64,000 nt of DNA from Chitinophaga skermanii. GTDB lineage: Bacteria; Bacteroidota; Bacteroidia; Chitinophagales; Chitinophagaceae. The first letter of the stretch is position 1; each line of letters begins with the position of its first letter. A program made the position numbers and the translations under genes. Positions 1 to 9,045 of this stretch are shown piece by piece. The notes below the pieces were generated by a model. That model did not search any database and was not told the DNA's origin. It was given only the letters and a program-made list of their open reading frames with translations. The stretch spans positions 201,689 to 265,688 of the forward strand of contig NZ_QLLL01000004.1 in NCBI RefSeq assembly GCF_003259335.1, written 5' to 3'.

Positions 1-1
1 G

Positions 2-2716
2 GTACAACTTGAAGAAAATCCGTTGAAGGTAGCAGAAGTGGTGGTAACTAGTTCTTACACGAAAGAAAGAAGGAGAGAGGAAGTAGTGGGCAGTATTTCG
101 CAATTGAACGCGGCTGCGTTACAAACTTCTCGTCCTATTGAAAGTGTAGATAAAATGTTGGAAGGCTTGGTAGCAGGGGTGTATGTAGAAACAAATACAT
201 CGTTAAATACACCGGTGAAAGTGAATATCCGCGGCCAGGGTTCTTTAACAGCTATGTTGGGCGGCAGAACTACCAGCACGCAACCGTTGTACGTAGTGGA
301 TGGTGTACCGTTGTATGAACAACAACGTGGTGATGAACATTCCAGCTTTGCGAATGAAAACTACTTGAACCCAGTTTCGAATATTAACCCAGCCGATATT
401 AAAAGTATTTCGGTGTTGAAAGATGCAGCAGCTTCCGCCATTTATGGTGCGAACGCGGCCAATGGTGTGATTATTATTACCACTAAAAATGGTAGCGCGG
501 GAAAAACAAAACTGAATGTAGATTATAAATCGGGGGTGTCTACTTTCATTAACCAAATTAAGTATTTAGATGGGCCGCAATACTACGAGCTATTGCGCGA
601 AACATATATCAATAATGGTTTAACACCGGCAGCGGCAGAGGCTTTGTCGGGCAGTAAAACCATTAATACCAACTGGTTCGATTTAACGAACAGGAATGCA
701 AGCTACCAGAATGTAAACGTTGATGTGTCGGGTGGAAAGCAGGGTACGAGCTTCCGGTTATCGGGTGGTTACTTGCAACAAAATGCGAGTTCGTTGGCGA
801 ATGATTTGGAGAAGATGTACGCACGGTTTCGTTTGGATCATGAAGTGAGTAACAAGTTCTCGATGTCGGTGAATATGAGTCCTACTTTAACCATGCAGAA
901 CGCATTGAATATTTATAACACCGTGATTTTGCCCCCGAATATTTCGCCGTATAATGCCGATGGCAGCTATAATGAATTGGCGAACTTAAACGTACCAAAC
1001 CCTATTGCCGTGTTGAACCAAAACACCGATAAGCATAAAGGCATGTCGTTCATCGGTAATATCCAAGGCACTTACAAAGTAAACAGCGATATACAAGTAA
1101 TGGCGAACGTAGGTACAAGCTATTACTCCAATAAAGAAAATATTTACCAATCGGGTTTGAATGCCACGGGGCGTACACGTAATGGTTACCTGCAAATTTT
1201 CGACCGTAGGAACTTAGGGTGGACGGCCTTCTTACAAGCTACCTACGAGAAAACCTTCCGCGAGCAACACCATGTGAATGTTTTAGTGGGAACGCAGGTG
1301 CAAGACGAAAACACCGAGCTGCTGAAAGGCATGGGTACGGGCTTCTCTTACGATAAGTTGCATAACCTTAACAACGCAGCATCTCAAACAGCGGCTTCTT
1401 CTAGCATGAGTAGCGCGATGGTATCGTACTACTCGCAATTAGCTTACGACTATCGTAAGAAGTATTACACCTCGGTAAATGTTCGCGCCGATAAATCGTC
1501 CATCTTCGGGGGCGATAAACAAGTAGCCATGAATGCCAGTTTGGGAGTAGGTTGGATCGTGTCGAATGAAAACTTCTTGCAAAACAACAATACGCTTAGT
1601 TTCTTACGCTTACGCGCCAGCTATGGTAGCACCGGTAACTCGCGTATTGGTACCTATGCTGCCCGTGGATTGTATTCCTTTGGTTCGAATAACTACAATG
1701 GTAATACAGGCGCTGTGCCGGATGGTACGGCAGCACCCAACCCCGATTTAAGTTGGGAGAAGAATTACAAAGCCAACTTCGGGGTAGACTTCACCTTGTT
1801 CAAACGTATAGAAGTAACAGCGGAGTATTATAATAACACCATCCGCGATATGATTTCCAGCATACAGGTGCCATTGGAAATAGGGTATAGCACCATGAGT
1901 GTGAATGCAGGAGATATGCGTAACCAAGGATTTGAATTAACCATCAACAGTACGAATATCCAACGCAACAACTTTACGTGGAATACTTCCTTCAACCTAG
2001 GGTTTAATAAGAACGTCATCTTACGCTTCAACGATGGTTTCCAGCCGATGTATTCCAGCGAGAGCATGACGGTAGCGCGCCCTGGGTTAAGCACCTCTAC
2101 CATTTGGGGATGGGAATGGGCCGGCGTAGACCCTAGTACCGGAGAAGAAACTTGGTTTGATCCTAGTGGTAAAAAAGTAGACGCCGCTACGATTAACGCG
2201 CTGCCTACTTCGCAGGCTACCATATTGGGGAACTACTTACCGAAATTTCAAGGTGGTATAGTGAATGTATTCAGCATCGGGAAATTATCAGTTACAGCCA
2301 ACTTCCAATATTCTTACGGTGCCAGCGTGTTCTTGAACAAAGATATCCAGTCGGACGGTCGTAACCTCAATCACCGCAATCAAATTGTGGATTTGATGGA
2401 TCGTTGGCAGCAGCCGAATGATATTACCGATGTACCGAAATTATATTTCCCACGCCGCTTAGTAGTGAATTCATCGCGCTATTTACGCGAGATCAGCTAT
2501 ATCAAATTATCGAACCTATCGGGTAGTTACCAATTACCGAAGGCCTGGTTAGAACGCATAGGCATTGAACAATTGAGCGTGTTTGCCAATGCCACGAACT
2601 TGTTCTATTGGTACAAGGGTGATAACAAGAGCAGTACCCGGAACGGCATTGCCGAATTGAGATTTGTGTATCCCGAAATGCGAACGTACACTTTCGGATT
2701 AAGATTGGGCCTTTAA
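2..2716 (+). CDS. SusC/RagA-like TonB-dependent outer-membrane receptor, 5' end missing
   Basis: This is the C-terminal part of a SusC-type receptor, which imports ligands captured by its SusD partner across the outer membrane using TonB energy. The frame is open from the first bases, so signal peptide and N-terminal carboxypeptidase-like domain lie upstream of the window. About 904 residues are visible. The plug domain begins at once: a VVVTSSYTKER segment, then VNIRGQGSL near visible residue 75 and a VLKDAAASAIYG segment near 140, both typical of SusC plugs. The rest is a long alternating beta-barrel ending in YTFGLRLGL with a terminal hydrophobic residue. The susD-like gene starts 11 nt after the stop. 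The ligand cannot be told from sequence. Confidence 0.95.
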   Translation, partial: VQLEENPLKVAEVVVTSSYTKERRREEVVGSISQLNAAALQTSRPIESVDKMLEGLVAGVYVETNTSLNTPVKVNIRGQGSLTAMLGGRTTSTQPLYVVDGVPLYEQQRGDEHSSFANENYLNPVSNINPADIKSISVLKDAAASAIYGANAANGVIIITTKNGSAGKTKLNVDYKSGVSTFINQIKYLDGPQYYELLRETYINNGLTPAAAEALSGSKTINTNWFDLTNRNASYQNVNVDVSGGKQGTSFRLSGGYLQQNASSLANDLEKMYARFRLDHEVSNKFSMSVNMSPTLTMQNALNIYNTVILPPNISPYNADGSYNELANLNVPNPIAVLNQNTDKHKGMSFIGNIQGTYKVNSDIQVMANVGTSYYSNKENIYQSGLNATGRTRNGYLQIFDRRNLGWTAFLQATYEKTFREQHHVNVLVGTQVQDENTELLKGMGTGFSYDKLHNLNNAASQTAASSSMSSAMVSYYSQLAYDYRKKYYTSVNVRADKSSIFGGDKQVAMNASLGVGWIVSNENFLQNNNTLSFLRLRASYGSTGNSRIGTYAARGLYSFGSNNYNGNTGAVPDGTAAPNPDLSWEKNYKANFGVDFTLFKRIEVTAEYYNNTIRDMISSIQVPLEIGYSTMSVNAGDMRNQGFELTINSTNIQRNNFTWNTSFNLGFNKNVILRFNDGFQPMYSSESMTVARPGLSTSTIWGWEWAGVDPSTGEETWFDPSGKKVDAATINALPTSQATILGNYLPKFQGGIVNVFSIGKLSVTANFQYSYGASVFLNKDIQSDGRNLNHRNQIVDLMDRWQQPNDITDVPKLYFPRRLVVNSSRYLREISYIKLSNLSGSYQLPKAWLERIGIEQLSVFANATNLFYWYKGDNKSSTRNGIAELRFVYPEMRTYTFGLRLGL

Positions 2717-2727
2717 AAGAAAAGAAC

Positions 2728-4113
2728 ATGCAAAAGATATTCATAGGATTATGGCTGCTGGGGGTATGTTTCCTTCACACCAGTTGCGAAAAATTACTCG
2801 ATAAAGAACCGTCGGATAAACTATCCAACGAGGCCACCTTTGCCGATATAGACGGTGCGAGAACCGCTTTAGTAGGCGCGTACAGCTCGTTATTAACAAC
2901 AGAACTCTACCATGTAAACCGCATGGTATACCCCGATTTAGCGAGTGGTAACTTGCAATTCAGCAAAACCACGAACGTGAAAATGATGGACATCTATAGC
3001 TTTCTACAAGATGCAGAAAGCAGTAGTATGAATGCTACGTATTCGAAAGCTTACAATGTGCTTACGAATATTAACAACATCCTTACTGCCGTTGAAAAAT
3101 TCGATAGTACTAACCTCGTAGTAAAAAGAATAAAAGCAGAAGCGAAATGCATACGTGCTTTGCTGCATTTCGACTTGGTGAAATTGTTTGCACGGCCCTA
3201 TAGCTATACGCCGGATGCTTCGCACGATGGGATTGTAGTGAATTTGAAACCACGTTTTTATAACGATCCATTACCGGTACGCAGCACCGTAAAAGAAACC
3301 TACGACGCCATCATTCAAGACCTCCGCGAAGCACTCGTATTGTTCACATCTACCAACGGTATTATTAGCAATGGTTACGTACAAAATACCTTCAACTTCA
3401 CCAGTGCTGCTTCGTTACTCGCGAAAGTATACCTGTATAAAAGCGATTGGGATAATGCGTATACCTATGCCGACCAAGTAATACGCTCGAGTACCTATAC
3501 TTTAATGACACGCGCACAATACGTAGCATCGTGGACGAATAAAACCCCTAGTGCAGAATCGATATTCGAGTTGAACTTAGAAGCCACTTTCGCCGGTACA
3601 ACATTGGGTACGTATTATGGCGATAATGGTTCCGATCAACAATATGCAGCTACCGACGACCTCATGAACATATATTCTGCCACTGATATCCGTGGTAGAA
3701 GCAGCCTATTCATCCCGAAAGGCAACTACTATTTTACAGGCAAATACACCGGCGTATCAACAAAGGCCACGCCGATTAAAGTATTACGCCTTTCAGATAT
3801 GTATTTAATTCGCGCCGAAGCTGCTGCACACAAGAACGATTTATTGCAAGCAGGTAAAGATTTTGATGCTATTAGCATGCGTGCAGATGCGAACCTAACC
3901 GCCACCTCTTTCAGTTCACCACAACAAGCCATCGATGCTATTCTACTGGAACGTAGAAAAGAATTCGCCTTCGAAGGGGAATATATGTTCGACAGGGCAC
4001 GCTATAAACTAGGTGTACGCAACATTGCCTTTACCGATTACAGGATGGTATTGCCGATTCCGAAAGCTAGCACCAACGTGAATCCTCAATTAAAACAAAA
4101 CGACGATTATTAA
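2728..4113 (+). CDS. SusD/RagB-like surface lipoprotein
   Basis: This is the substrate-binding lipoprotein partner of the SusC-type receptor just upstream; in this family it caps the barrel at the cell surface. It has 461 residues. The N-terminus has a hydrophobic segment ending in a lipobox with Cys20 (LHTSC), followed by LLDKEPSDKL, the usual SusD start. The C-terminal half has the SusD signature LRLSDMYLIRAEAAA around residue 355 and RRKEFAFEGEYMFDR around 410. It is somewhat shorter than many SusD proteins (often 500 to 600 residues). It is co-transcribed with its neighbours, the gaps being 11 and 20 nt. No glycoside hydrolase lies in the operon, so the ligand need not be a glycan. Confidence 0.94.
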   Translation: MQKIFIGLWLLGVCFLHTSCEKLLDKEPSDKLSNEATFADIDGARTALVGAYSSLLTTELYHVNRMVYPDLASGNLQFSKTTNVKMMDIYSFLQDAESSSMNATYSKAYNVLTNINNILTAVEKFDSTNLVVKRIKAEAKCIRALLHFDLVKLFARPYSYTPDASHDGIVVNLKPRFYNDPLPVRSTVKETYDAIIQDLREALVLFTSTNGIISNGYVQNTFNFTSAASLLAKVYLYKSDWDNAYTYADQVIRSSTYTLMTRAQYVASWTNKTPSAESIFELNLEATFAGTTLGTYYGDNGSDQQYAATDDLMNIYSATDIRGRSSLFIPKGNYYFTGKYTGVSTKATPIKVLRLSDMYLIRAEAAAHKNDLLQAGKDFDAISMRADANLTATSFSSPQQAIDAILLERRKEFAFEGEYMFDRARYKLGVRNIAFTDYRMVLPIPKASTNVNPQLKQNDDY

Positions 4114-4133
4114 AGTATAAATCAACATTCAGT

Positions 4134-5066
4134 ATGAAACAACAATGGAAATATTTTGTAGCTGCCACAGCATTACTAGGTGCGGTAGCTTGTAGCAAGG
4201 ACGAGAAAGTGGCACCCGTAAAACCTTCTGTAGGCATTTCATTCCAAGCTACTTCGCAAAACGTAGATTTGAATACAAATGATCTCTCTTTCAATATCGT
4301 GGTACCTGTTGTAGCCGATATGACGAAAGCAGAATTAGAAGCACGTTTCAAATTAAAGCTCGTTGATTCTGCTAGTAATAGTGTAGATACAACTTTAACA
4401 CTCAACAGTACCACTGTTACAGAAAATCCGTTAACCGTAACAGTTAACGTAACCGCGAAGCAAAGCTTAGCTGTAATAAAGCGCACAGTGTTTGCCCGTT
4501 TCGATGAAAGCATGCAACCCATGACCATCGGTACGAACAGCGAAATGGCGATTAGAATTGCGCCATTTGCACCAGCAGCTACTTGGTTCAAAAACGAGCC
4601 TTACTACGCACCGAATACTTATTACTTCAATACCTCTACCCAGAAATACGCTACGTTAGCGGGCCATTATTCTGTATTGGATTCTACAGATGCCACCGTA
4701 ATAGGTTTCGTGAATAATTATGTGGCTGAAAGTGGTGTTGCCTTCTTCAACATGGTGCGTATTTATACTGAAGAAATGGGCGGTGGTAGTGTATCTGCTA
4801 AAACAGCGCGCATTAACGTACCCAAAGCATTGCGTTTGATCCCATCTAGTGCAGGTGCACGTAGTGGTGTTGTAGAAGTGATTAAGCAAGATGTAGTTGT
4901 AACCCGTAAGGACGGTACTACCTTCAAAATTGGTATTAGCGGTTCCGGTACATTCAGTTTAGATACGAAATTGATTGAGTTAACAATGAATTTCGATGAT
5001 ACTGCCATTGGTGGTGCCGCGGTGAATAAATACGATTACAAGATCAGCGTAGATAAAATTCAATAG
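4134..5066 (+). CDS. Uncharacterised lipoprotein of the SusCD-peroxidase operon
   Basis: I do not recognise the family of this 310-residue protein. It has a lipoprotein signal with Cys20 (GAVAC) followed by SKDEK, so it is probably anchored in a membrane and perhaps surface exposed. Residues 30 to 150 are rich in alternating Thr/Val/Ser like an Ig-like or Calx-beta-like strand domain. The C-terminal third (GISGSGTFSLDTKLIEL) also looks all-beta. No enzyme motif is visible. It lies 20 nt after the susD-like gene and 5 nt before the di-heme peroxidase gene, so all four genes form one operon. A ligand-binding accessory role, like that of SusE/SusF-position proteins, is inferred from position only. 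Confidence 0.8.
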   Translation: MKQQWKYFVAATALLGAVACSKDEKVAPVKPSVGISFQATSQNVDLNTNDLSFNIVVPVVADMTKAELEARFKLKLVDSASNSVDTTLTLNSTTVTENPLTVTVNVTAKQSLAVIKRTVFARFDESMQPMTIGTNSEMAIRIAPFAPAATWFKNEPYYAPNTYYFNTSTQKYATLAGHYSVLDSTDATVIGFVNNYVAESGVAFFNMVRIYTEEMGGGSVSAKTARINVPKALRLIPSSAGARSGVVEVIKQDVVVTRKDGTTFKIGISGSGTFSLDTKLIELTMNFDDTAIGGAAVNKYDYKISVDKIQ

Positions 5067-5071
5067 AATAC

Positions 5072-6226
5072 ATGAAGATCCGTCGTTTACCGGTTATTGG
5101 TGTTTCGTTAGTGATGTCGATGAGTTTGCTATCGTTTATGGTAGCTTCTTTAGAGCCTACTTATTCGATTGAAGAGCTGCGTGCTTTGTATAGCAGCGGC
5201 GACCCTGCGAAATGGCCTGCACCGTTTTTAGATAGTGCTGTGCGCATAGGGTTCCAAGATATTGGGAAACTGGGTACAGCGCCTTACCCAGTATACAACC
5301 CTTATACGAAGGAGAAAGAAGCATTGGGTAAAACCTTGTTCTATGATCCCCGATTGAGCCAGTCGAAACAAGTGGCTTGTGCAAGTTGCCATGATCCTGA
5401 ATTGGGTTGGGGCGATGGAAGACGCGTATCGTACGGGCATAACCGCCAAACGGGTAAACGCAACGCGATGAGCTTGTTTAATATTGGTCATTTTACTGCT
5501 TTCTTTTGGGATGGCCGCGCTGCTACCTTGGAAGAGCAATCGGTGTTTCCTGTGCAAGACAAAGTAGAGATGGCGCAAACATTAACAGCGATGGTTACAA
5601 ACGTACAAGCGGTGGAGGCGTATAAGCCTTTGTTTGTTGCAGCTTTTGGGAATGATGAAGTAAGCGTACAGAAAATCCAATACGCCATTGCCACATTCGA
5701 ACGCGGTATTGCCAGCAATAGCAGTCGTTTCGATGCTTTTGTTAGCGGTCATCCCAAGGCAATGACGGATGAAGAAGTGCAAGGTTTACACCTCTTCCGC
5801 ACGAAAGCACGTTGTATTAACTGTCATAACACACCGCTGTTTTCCGATAACCAATTTCACAATGATGGGCAAGCACTCTATGGTTCGAAAATGGAAGACT
5901 TTGGTCGTTACCATCTAACAAAAAAGCAAGTAGACATTGGTGCTTTCAGAACGCCTTCGTTACGGGAAGTAGGACAAACAGGGCCGTGGATGCATCATGG
6001 GAATTTCCCTACACTGCGCGACGTGGTAGAATATTACAACAATGGTAACCCTGCCCCCATTCAACGCTTTGTAAAAGTAGATGAAAGTATGCGGCCTATA
6101 CCATCAGCGATATTACGCAAACTGGATTTAAGCACCGATGAAGTAAAAGCTGTAGAAGCGTTTTTAAGAACCTTAACAACGCCTGTTAGAAAGCCTTTTC
6201 CGCCGGAATTACCAGGCATGCAATAA
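5072..6226 (+). CDS. Di-heme cytochrome c peroxidase / MauG-family protein
   Basis: The protein has 384 residues with a hydrophobic N-terminal signal (about residues 8 to 26) and two c-type heme sites, CASCH at 103-107 and CINCH at 248-252, in the spacing of the bacterial di-heme peroxidase/MauG family. Other family marks are GKTLFYDPRLS before the first heme, RNAMSLFNIG, FFWDGRA, and FRTPSLREVGQTGPWMHHG near 290. Classical members reduce H2O2 in the periplasm; MauG and MbnH members instead oxidise protein side chains. The start is only 5 nt after the preceding lipoprotein stop, which ties it to the SusC/SusD operon. Function with that transporter, such as metal or heme-linked uptake, is inference. 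A strong hairpin follows the stop. Confidence 0.93.
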   Translation: MKIRRLPVIGVSLVMSMSLLSFMVASLEPTYSIEELRALYSSGDPAKWPAPFLDSAVRIGFQDIGKLGTAPYPVYNPYTKEKEALGKTLFYDPRLSQSKQVACASCHDPELGWGDGRRVSYGHNRQTGKRNAMSLFNIGHFTAFFWDGRAATLEEQSVFPVQDKVEMAQTLTAMVTNVQAVEAYKPLFVAAFGNDEVSVQKIQYAIATFERGIASNSSRFDAFVSGHPKAMTDEEVQGLHLFRTKARCINCHNTPLFSDNQFHNDGQALYGSKMEDFGRYHLTKKQVDIGAFRTPSLREVGQTGPWMHHGNFPTLRDVVEYYNNGNPAPIQRFVKVDESMRPIPSAILRKLDLSTDEVKAVEAFLRTLTTPVRKPFPPELPGMQ

Positions 6227-6246
6227 GAGGATAATGACGTGATTGT

Positions 6247-6284
6247 ACGAAAGGTTACACGGTATAGCCCGTGTAACCTTTCGT
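6247..6284 (+). terminator. Hairpin terminator after the SusCD-peroxidase operon
   Basis: A perfect 16-bp inverted repeat (left arm ACGAAAGGTTACACGG) with a 6-nt loop starts 20 nt after the peroxidase stop and is followed by GTTTTA. The T-run is short but the stem is very stable. Confidence 0.8.
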
Positions 6285-6387
6285 GTTTTAAAGATGTATA
6301 CAACTGTTCAAAGCTGCAAAGCAGTATGCAAAATATATTCGCCCCCGGTTCATTCGATAGGCATCATTTTCCCACTCAATATCGAAC

Positions 6388-6549
6388 GTTCACCGACAGT
6401 TCTCCGACTCTCCACCGACACTTCACCGACTCTCCACCGAGAGCAGCCCAGTGTTTGTAAGGGTTTAGTAAGCCTTTTACCGACACTTCTCCGACATTTT
6501 GGGGTGTTTTTCCAGTGTTTACAGGGGTTCAGTAAGCCTTTTGTCGACA
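6388..6549. repeat. Degenerate 11-nt-period array (core CCGAC) plus 37-nt direct repeat
   Basis: The tetramer CCGA occurs at 6393, 6404, 6415, 6426 and 6437, exactly 11 nt apart, and again at 6480 and 6491. Units read like CCGACTCTCCA or CCGACACTTCA. Superimposed is an imperfect direct repeat of about 37 nt, starting CAGTGTTT at 6449 and again at 6513, 64 nt apart. The field lies between two convergent genes and has no credible reading frame. Its role is unknown. Confidence 0.85.
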
Positions 6550-6610
6550 TTTTTTTGCTGAAACCCTTGATTTTACTCGATTTTTTAATTGTAGTTCCTA
6601 GCGCAGTAAT

Positions 6611-6740
6611 GCCAAAAAGCGGCATTTTCCGGCACAAACCGGCATTTTCCGGTATAAAGCGGCATAAACCGGCATAAACCGGCATAAAGCGGTCATTTCC
6701 GGCATAAAGCGGTTAAAAGCGGCATTATCCGGCACGGTGT
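6611..6740. repeat. Tandem 10-nt array, unit GGCATAAACC and variants
   Basis: Thirteen consecutive 10-mers begin at 6611, 6621 and so on to 6731 without a break. Units are variants of GGCATAAACC, GGCATAAAGC and GGCATTTTCC. There are no spacers, so this is not a CRISPR array. It ends about 110 bp from the 3' end of the minus-strand TlpA-like gene. The unit differs from the CCGAC array just upstream and from the arrays near 55.4 and 63.6 kb, which have 11-nt periods. No function is known to me. Confidence 0.88.
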
Positions 6741-6849
6741 TTTTTTGTGGCGGTAGGAAGGTGTAGTTTCGATGGTAGACGAGTTAGGGCACACTTGTAC
6801 GCGGGGGCAAAGTGTGGTGTGAAGTAGCCTTGTTCTTTGAAAGAATGGT

Positions 6850-7632
6850 TTAGTTTTTTTCGTGTAGCACGTCGTTAAGCAAGGCGGCCATTTCCTTGGC
6901 TTCATGCGAGATACCCATGAGGCGGTTGTTTTTGTAGAGGTAATGGGATGGGAAGATGTTGGCTTGCAATGAATCGGCGAGGTATTGCTGCGTAACGGGA
7001 ATAACGTTGAACGAGAAATGGCGCTTCTCTTGGAATTTCTCCAAAGCCTCCCGTTTATCGAAAGCAAGTGCTAAGAACTGGATGTTGGGCTGGTTCGCGT
7101 ACTTCGACTTCAGTTCATCGAGGTATGGCATTTCTTCGATACAAGGTTTGCAAGAGATGAACCAAGTTTTGATCCATACGATGTTGTCTTTCAAATTCTC
7201 GTTATTGAACGCTTGGTTGTTGAGATCGGTGTAGTTGAAAGTAGGGATAGGGGAGCCGAGCCTTTTGTAACGCGAGAGATACAAATCGCCTTGCGACCGG
7301 ATATATCCCTGCATTTCTTCGTTGGCTTGGTATTGAATAGGATATAGTTGGTAAGCAAGGCTGCTATCGTGTGCATTTACCCTTAAAGGGAAGTATTGGC
7401 CGTTTGCTACTGTAGACAAGAATTGTTCGATTGGCATAGGCTTACCCAAGGTATCGTATGCTTTAAAAGTGCGGGCGAGTTGTACAAAATCGCGTTCATA
7501 CCGTAAATACGCCATGAGATCCTTCGTCGCTTCCACAGGCTCTACAGCAGGTTGAAGAGCTTGCTCTTGATTGGAGGAATGACAAGCAAAAAGCGTTATT
7601 CCAATGCTGATAATCCATACAAATTTCTTCAT
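6850..7632 (-). CDS. TlpA/ResA-like thioredoxin-fold lipoprotein
   Basis: A secreted thioredoxin-like protein of 260 residues that probably reduces or isomerises disulfides in the periplasm. The chosen start is ATG at 7632, giving a classic lipoprotein signal with Cys17 (LFACHSS); the frame stays open further upstream but that part has no signal peptide character. The C-terminal thioredoxin domain carries a redox-active C161-K-P-C164 preceded by WFIS, then EEMPYLDELKSKY, as in TlpA proteins. A cis-Pro region (HYLYKNN after FPS) follows. The region between residues 20 and 130 is of no family I recognise. It is transcribed alone, convergent with the peroxidase operon across the repeat field. 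Confidence 0.85.
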   Translation of the reverse strand: MKKFVWIISIGITLFACHSSNQEQALQPAVEPVEATKDLMAYLRYERDFVQLARTFKAYDTLGKPMPIEQFLSTVANGQYFPLRVNAHDSSLAYQLYPIQYQANEEMQGYIRSQGDLYLSRYKRLGSPIPTFNYTDLNNQAFNNENLKDNIVWIKTWFISCKPCIEEMPYLDELKSKYANQPNIQFLALAFDKREALEKFQEKRHFSFNVIPVTQQYLADSLQANIFPSHYLYKNNRLMGISHEAKEMAALLNDVLHEKN

Positions 7633-7878
7633 CCTATTCTTTTTAAGCGTTACAAATATACAGCATCTGCCGCATTGTATATTTCCGCTCAAATATTGTA
7701 AATGCCCGTCATCATTGCGAAAATATGCAACAAAGTAACCCATCGGAGCATTGAGTAAGGCAATTAGCTTGTCTAATTTTGAATGGTTGATGTGGCAAAC
7801 TGCTAGCATAATAACCCGCGAGGCAGCCACCTACTTGCCATAGCAACCAACCTGCAAGGAGATCTTAACACAAAACGA

Positions 7879-8376
7879 ATGATTATGTTACCAACAGAAT
7901 TCAATCACCACCTATTGCTGCACACGAATTTGTTACGCGCTTACGCGGTTAAGTTGACCGGTGATATTGAAATGTCGAAGGACTTGTACCAAGATACATA
8001 TTGCAAAGCCTTATCGCACCGCGAGCAGTTTATCCCAGGAACCAACATGAAAGCATGGTTACATACAATTATGTACAACACCTTTATCAACCAGTTAAAA
8101 AGAAAACACCTGTACGCGAAGTACAAACTTTTTCAAGAACGTTTGCCGGTGGCAGAATTTGATGCCGTAGATGAAAGAATATTACACATGGAAGTAAAAG
8201 AATTAGCGATCATGATTAACGGGTTGCCCTCACCTTTTAGAGATTGTTTACAAAAGTATTGCAAGGGATTTACGTATGCTGAAATTGCACAGCAATCGGG
8301 TGAGCCAATTGGTACAATTAAAAGCCGTGTTCACGTAGCGCGGAAGTTAATTAAAGCGAAGGTGAGTGATACGTAA
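7879..8376 (+). CDS. ECF RNA polymerase sigma factor (sigma-70 family)
   Basis: A 165-residue protein with both ECF sigma regions: region 2 (LRAYAVKLTGDIEMSKDLYQ, followed by a Tyr/Trp-rich segment and KAWLHTIMYNTFINQLKR) and region 4 with a helix-turn-helix (TYAEIAQQSGEPIGTIKSRV) that reads the -35 element. No anti-sigma factor gene is next to it, which is unusual for this family; the genes on both sides encode a thioredoxin-like lipoprotein (divergent) and a DUF1415 protein. ATG at 7879 and ATG at 7885 are both possible starts. The regulon is unknown. Confidence 0.93.
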   Translation: MIMLPTEFNHHLLLHTNLLRAYAVKLTGDIEMSKDLYQDTYCKALSHREQFIPGTNMKAWLHTIMYNTFINQLKRKHLYAKYKLFQERLPVAEFDAVDERILHMEVKELAIMINGLPSPFRDCLQKYCKGFTYAEIAQQSGEPIGTIKSRVHVARKLIKAKVSDT

Positions 8377-8426
8377 GGCAAGTGCATAATTAGGCGTTTC
8401 GGAATAATGGGCGTACCTTTCGGCGT

Positions 8427-8972
8427 ATGGAAGCGAAAGAAATTATCATCGAAAGAACAAAGAAGTGGGTAGAGAAAGTTGTGATTGGGTGCAACTTTTG
8501 TCCTTTTGCCTCGCGCGTAGTAAAGAAAGATAGTATGGCGTATATCGTAAGTGATGCGACTACTTTCATGGCCGCGAAAGATGATTTTCTACAAGCTTGT
8601 CAACAACTCGACCGTGATAAATCGATCGAAACTACCTTGCTAATTTTCCCAGCGGGTTTCGAAGATTTCCAGCAATATTTACAACTAGTGGAGCAAGTGG
8701 AAACTGTGATACATCGTAAAAAGTACGAGGGTATTTACCAGGTAGCCACCTTCCATCCTTTGTACCAATTTGCAGGCGCAGATGCCGACGATGCAGCTAA
8801 CTATACCAACCGTTCCATTTACCCCATGTTGCATTTACTCCGCGAGAAAAGTATTCACCAAGTCGTGAAATCGTTTCCCGGGGCAGCAGATTCCATTCCT
8901 TCCCGTAACATTCAATTTGCCCATGAAAAAGGATTGGCCTATATGAAAATGTTAAAAGATAGTTGCGAATAG
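8427..8972 (+). CDS. DUF1415 family protein
   Basis: A soluble protein of 181 residues that matches the DUF1415 pattern as I know it: a W-x-E start with CNFCPFA near residue 23, ETTLLIFPAGFEDFQQYL in the middle, then ATFHPLYQFAGADADDAANY and the NRSIYPMLHLLRE block. The conserved Cys and His residues suggest a metal or redox role, but the function is not established. It stands 50 nt after the sigma factor gene, so it may share its transcript. No signal peptide is seen. Confidence 0.9.
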   Translation: MEAKEIIIERTKKWVEKVVIGCNFCPFASRVVKKDSMAYIVSDATTFMAAKDDFLQACQQLDRDKSIETTLLIFPAGFEDFQQYLQLVEQVETVIHRKKYEGIYQVATFHPLYQFAGADADDAANYTNRSIYPMLHLLREKSIHQVVKSFPGAADSIPSRNIQFAHEKGLAYMKMLKDSCE

Positions 8973-9045
8973 CGGGTTCGTCGACTTTAACAAATGCTTA
9001 ATCTTTCAGCTACTATTTTCGGCATTCATCCAAACTGGAAAATGT

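Noticed and set aside
1828..2223. Minus-strand reading frame of 131 residues inside the SusC gene
   Set aside because: It is a shadow of the strongly coding plus strand and has no family features.
6350..6685. Minus-strand reading frame of 111 residues rich in AGLCR-type repeats
   Set aside because: It is the translation of the 10- and 11-nt tandem arrays; the period is not a multiple of three over the whole field and there is no conserved domain.
6611..6740. Possible CRISPR array
   Set aside because: Units are 10 nt, contiguous and without spacers; no cas genes are nearby.
7633..7830. N-terminal extension of the TlpA-like gene
   Set aside because: The extra 66 codons come before a perfect lipoprotein signal peptide and lack coding features; ATG 7632 is the natural start.
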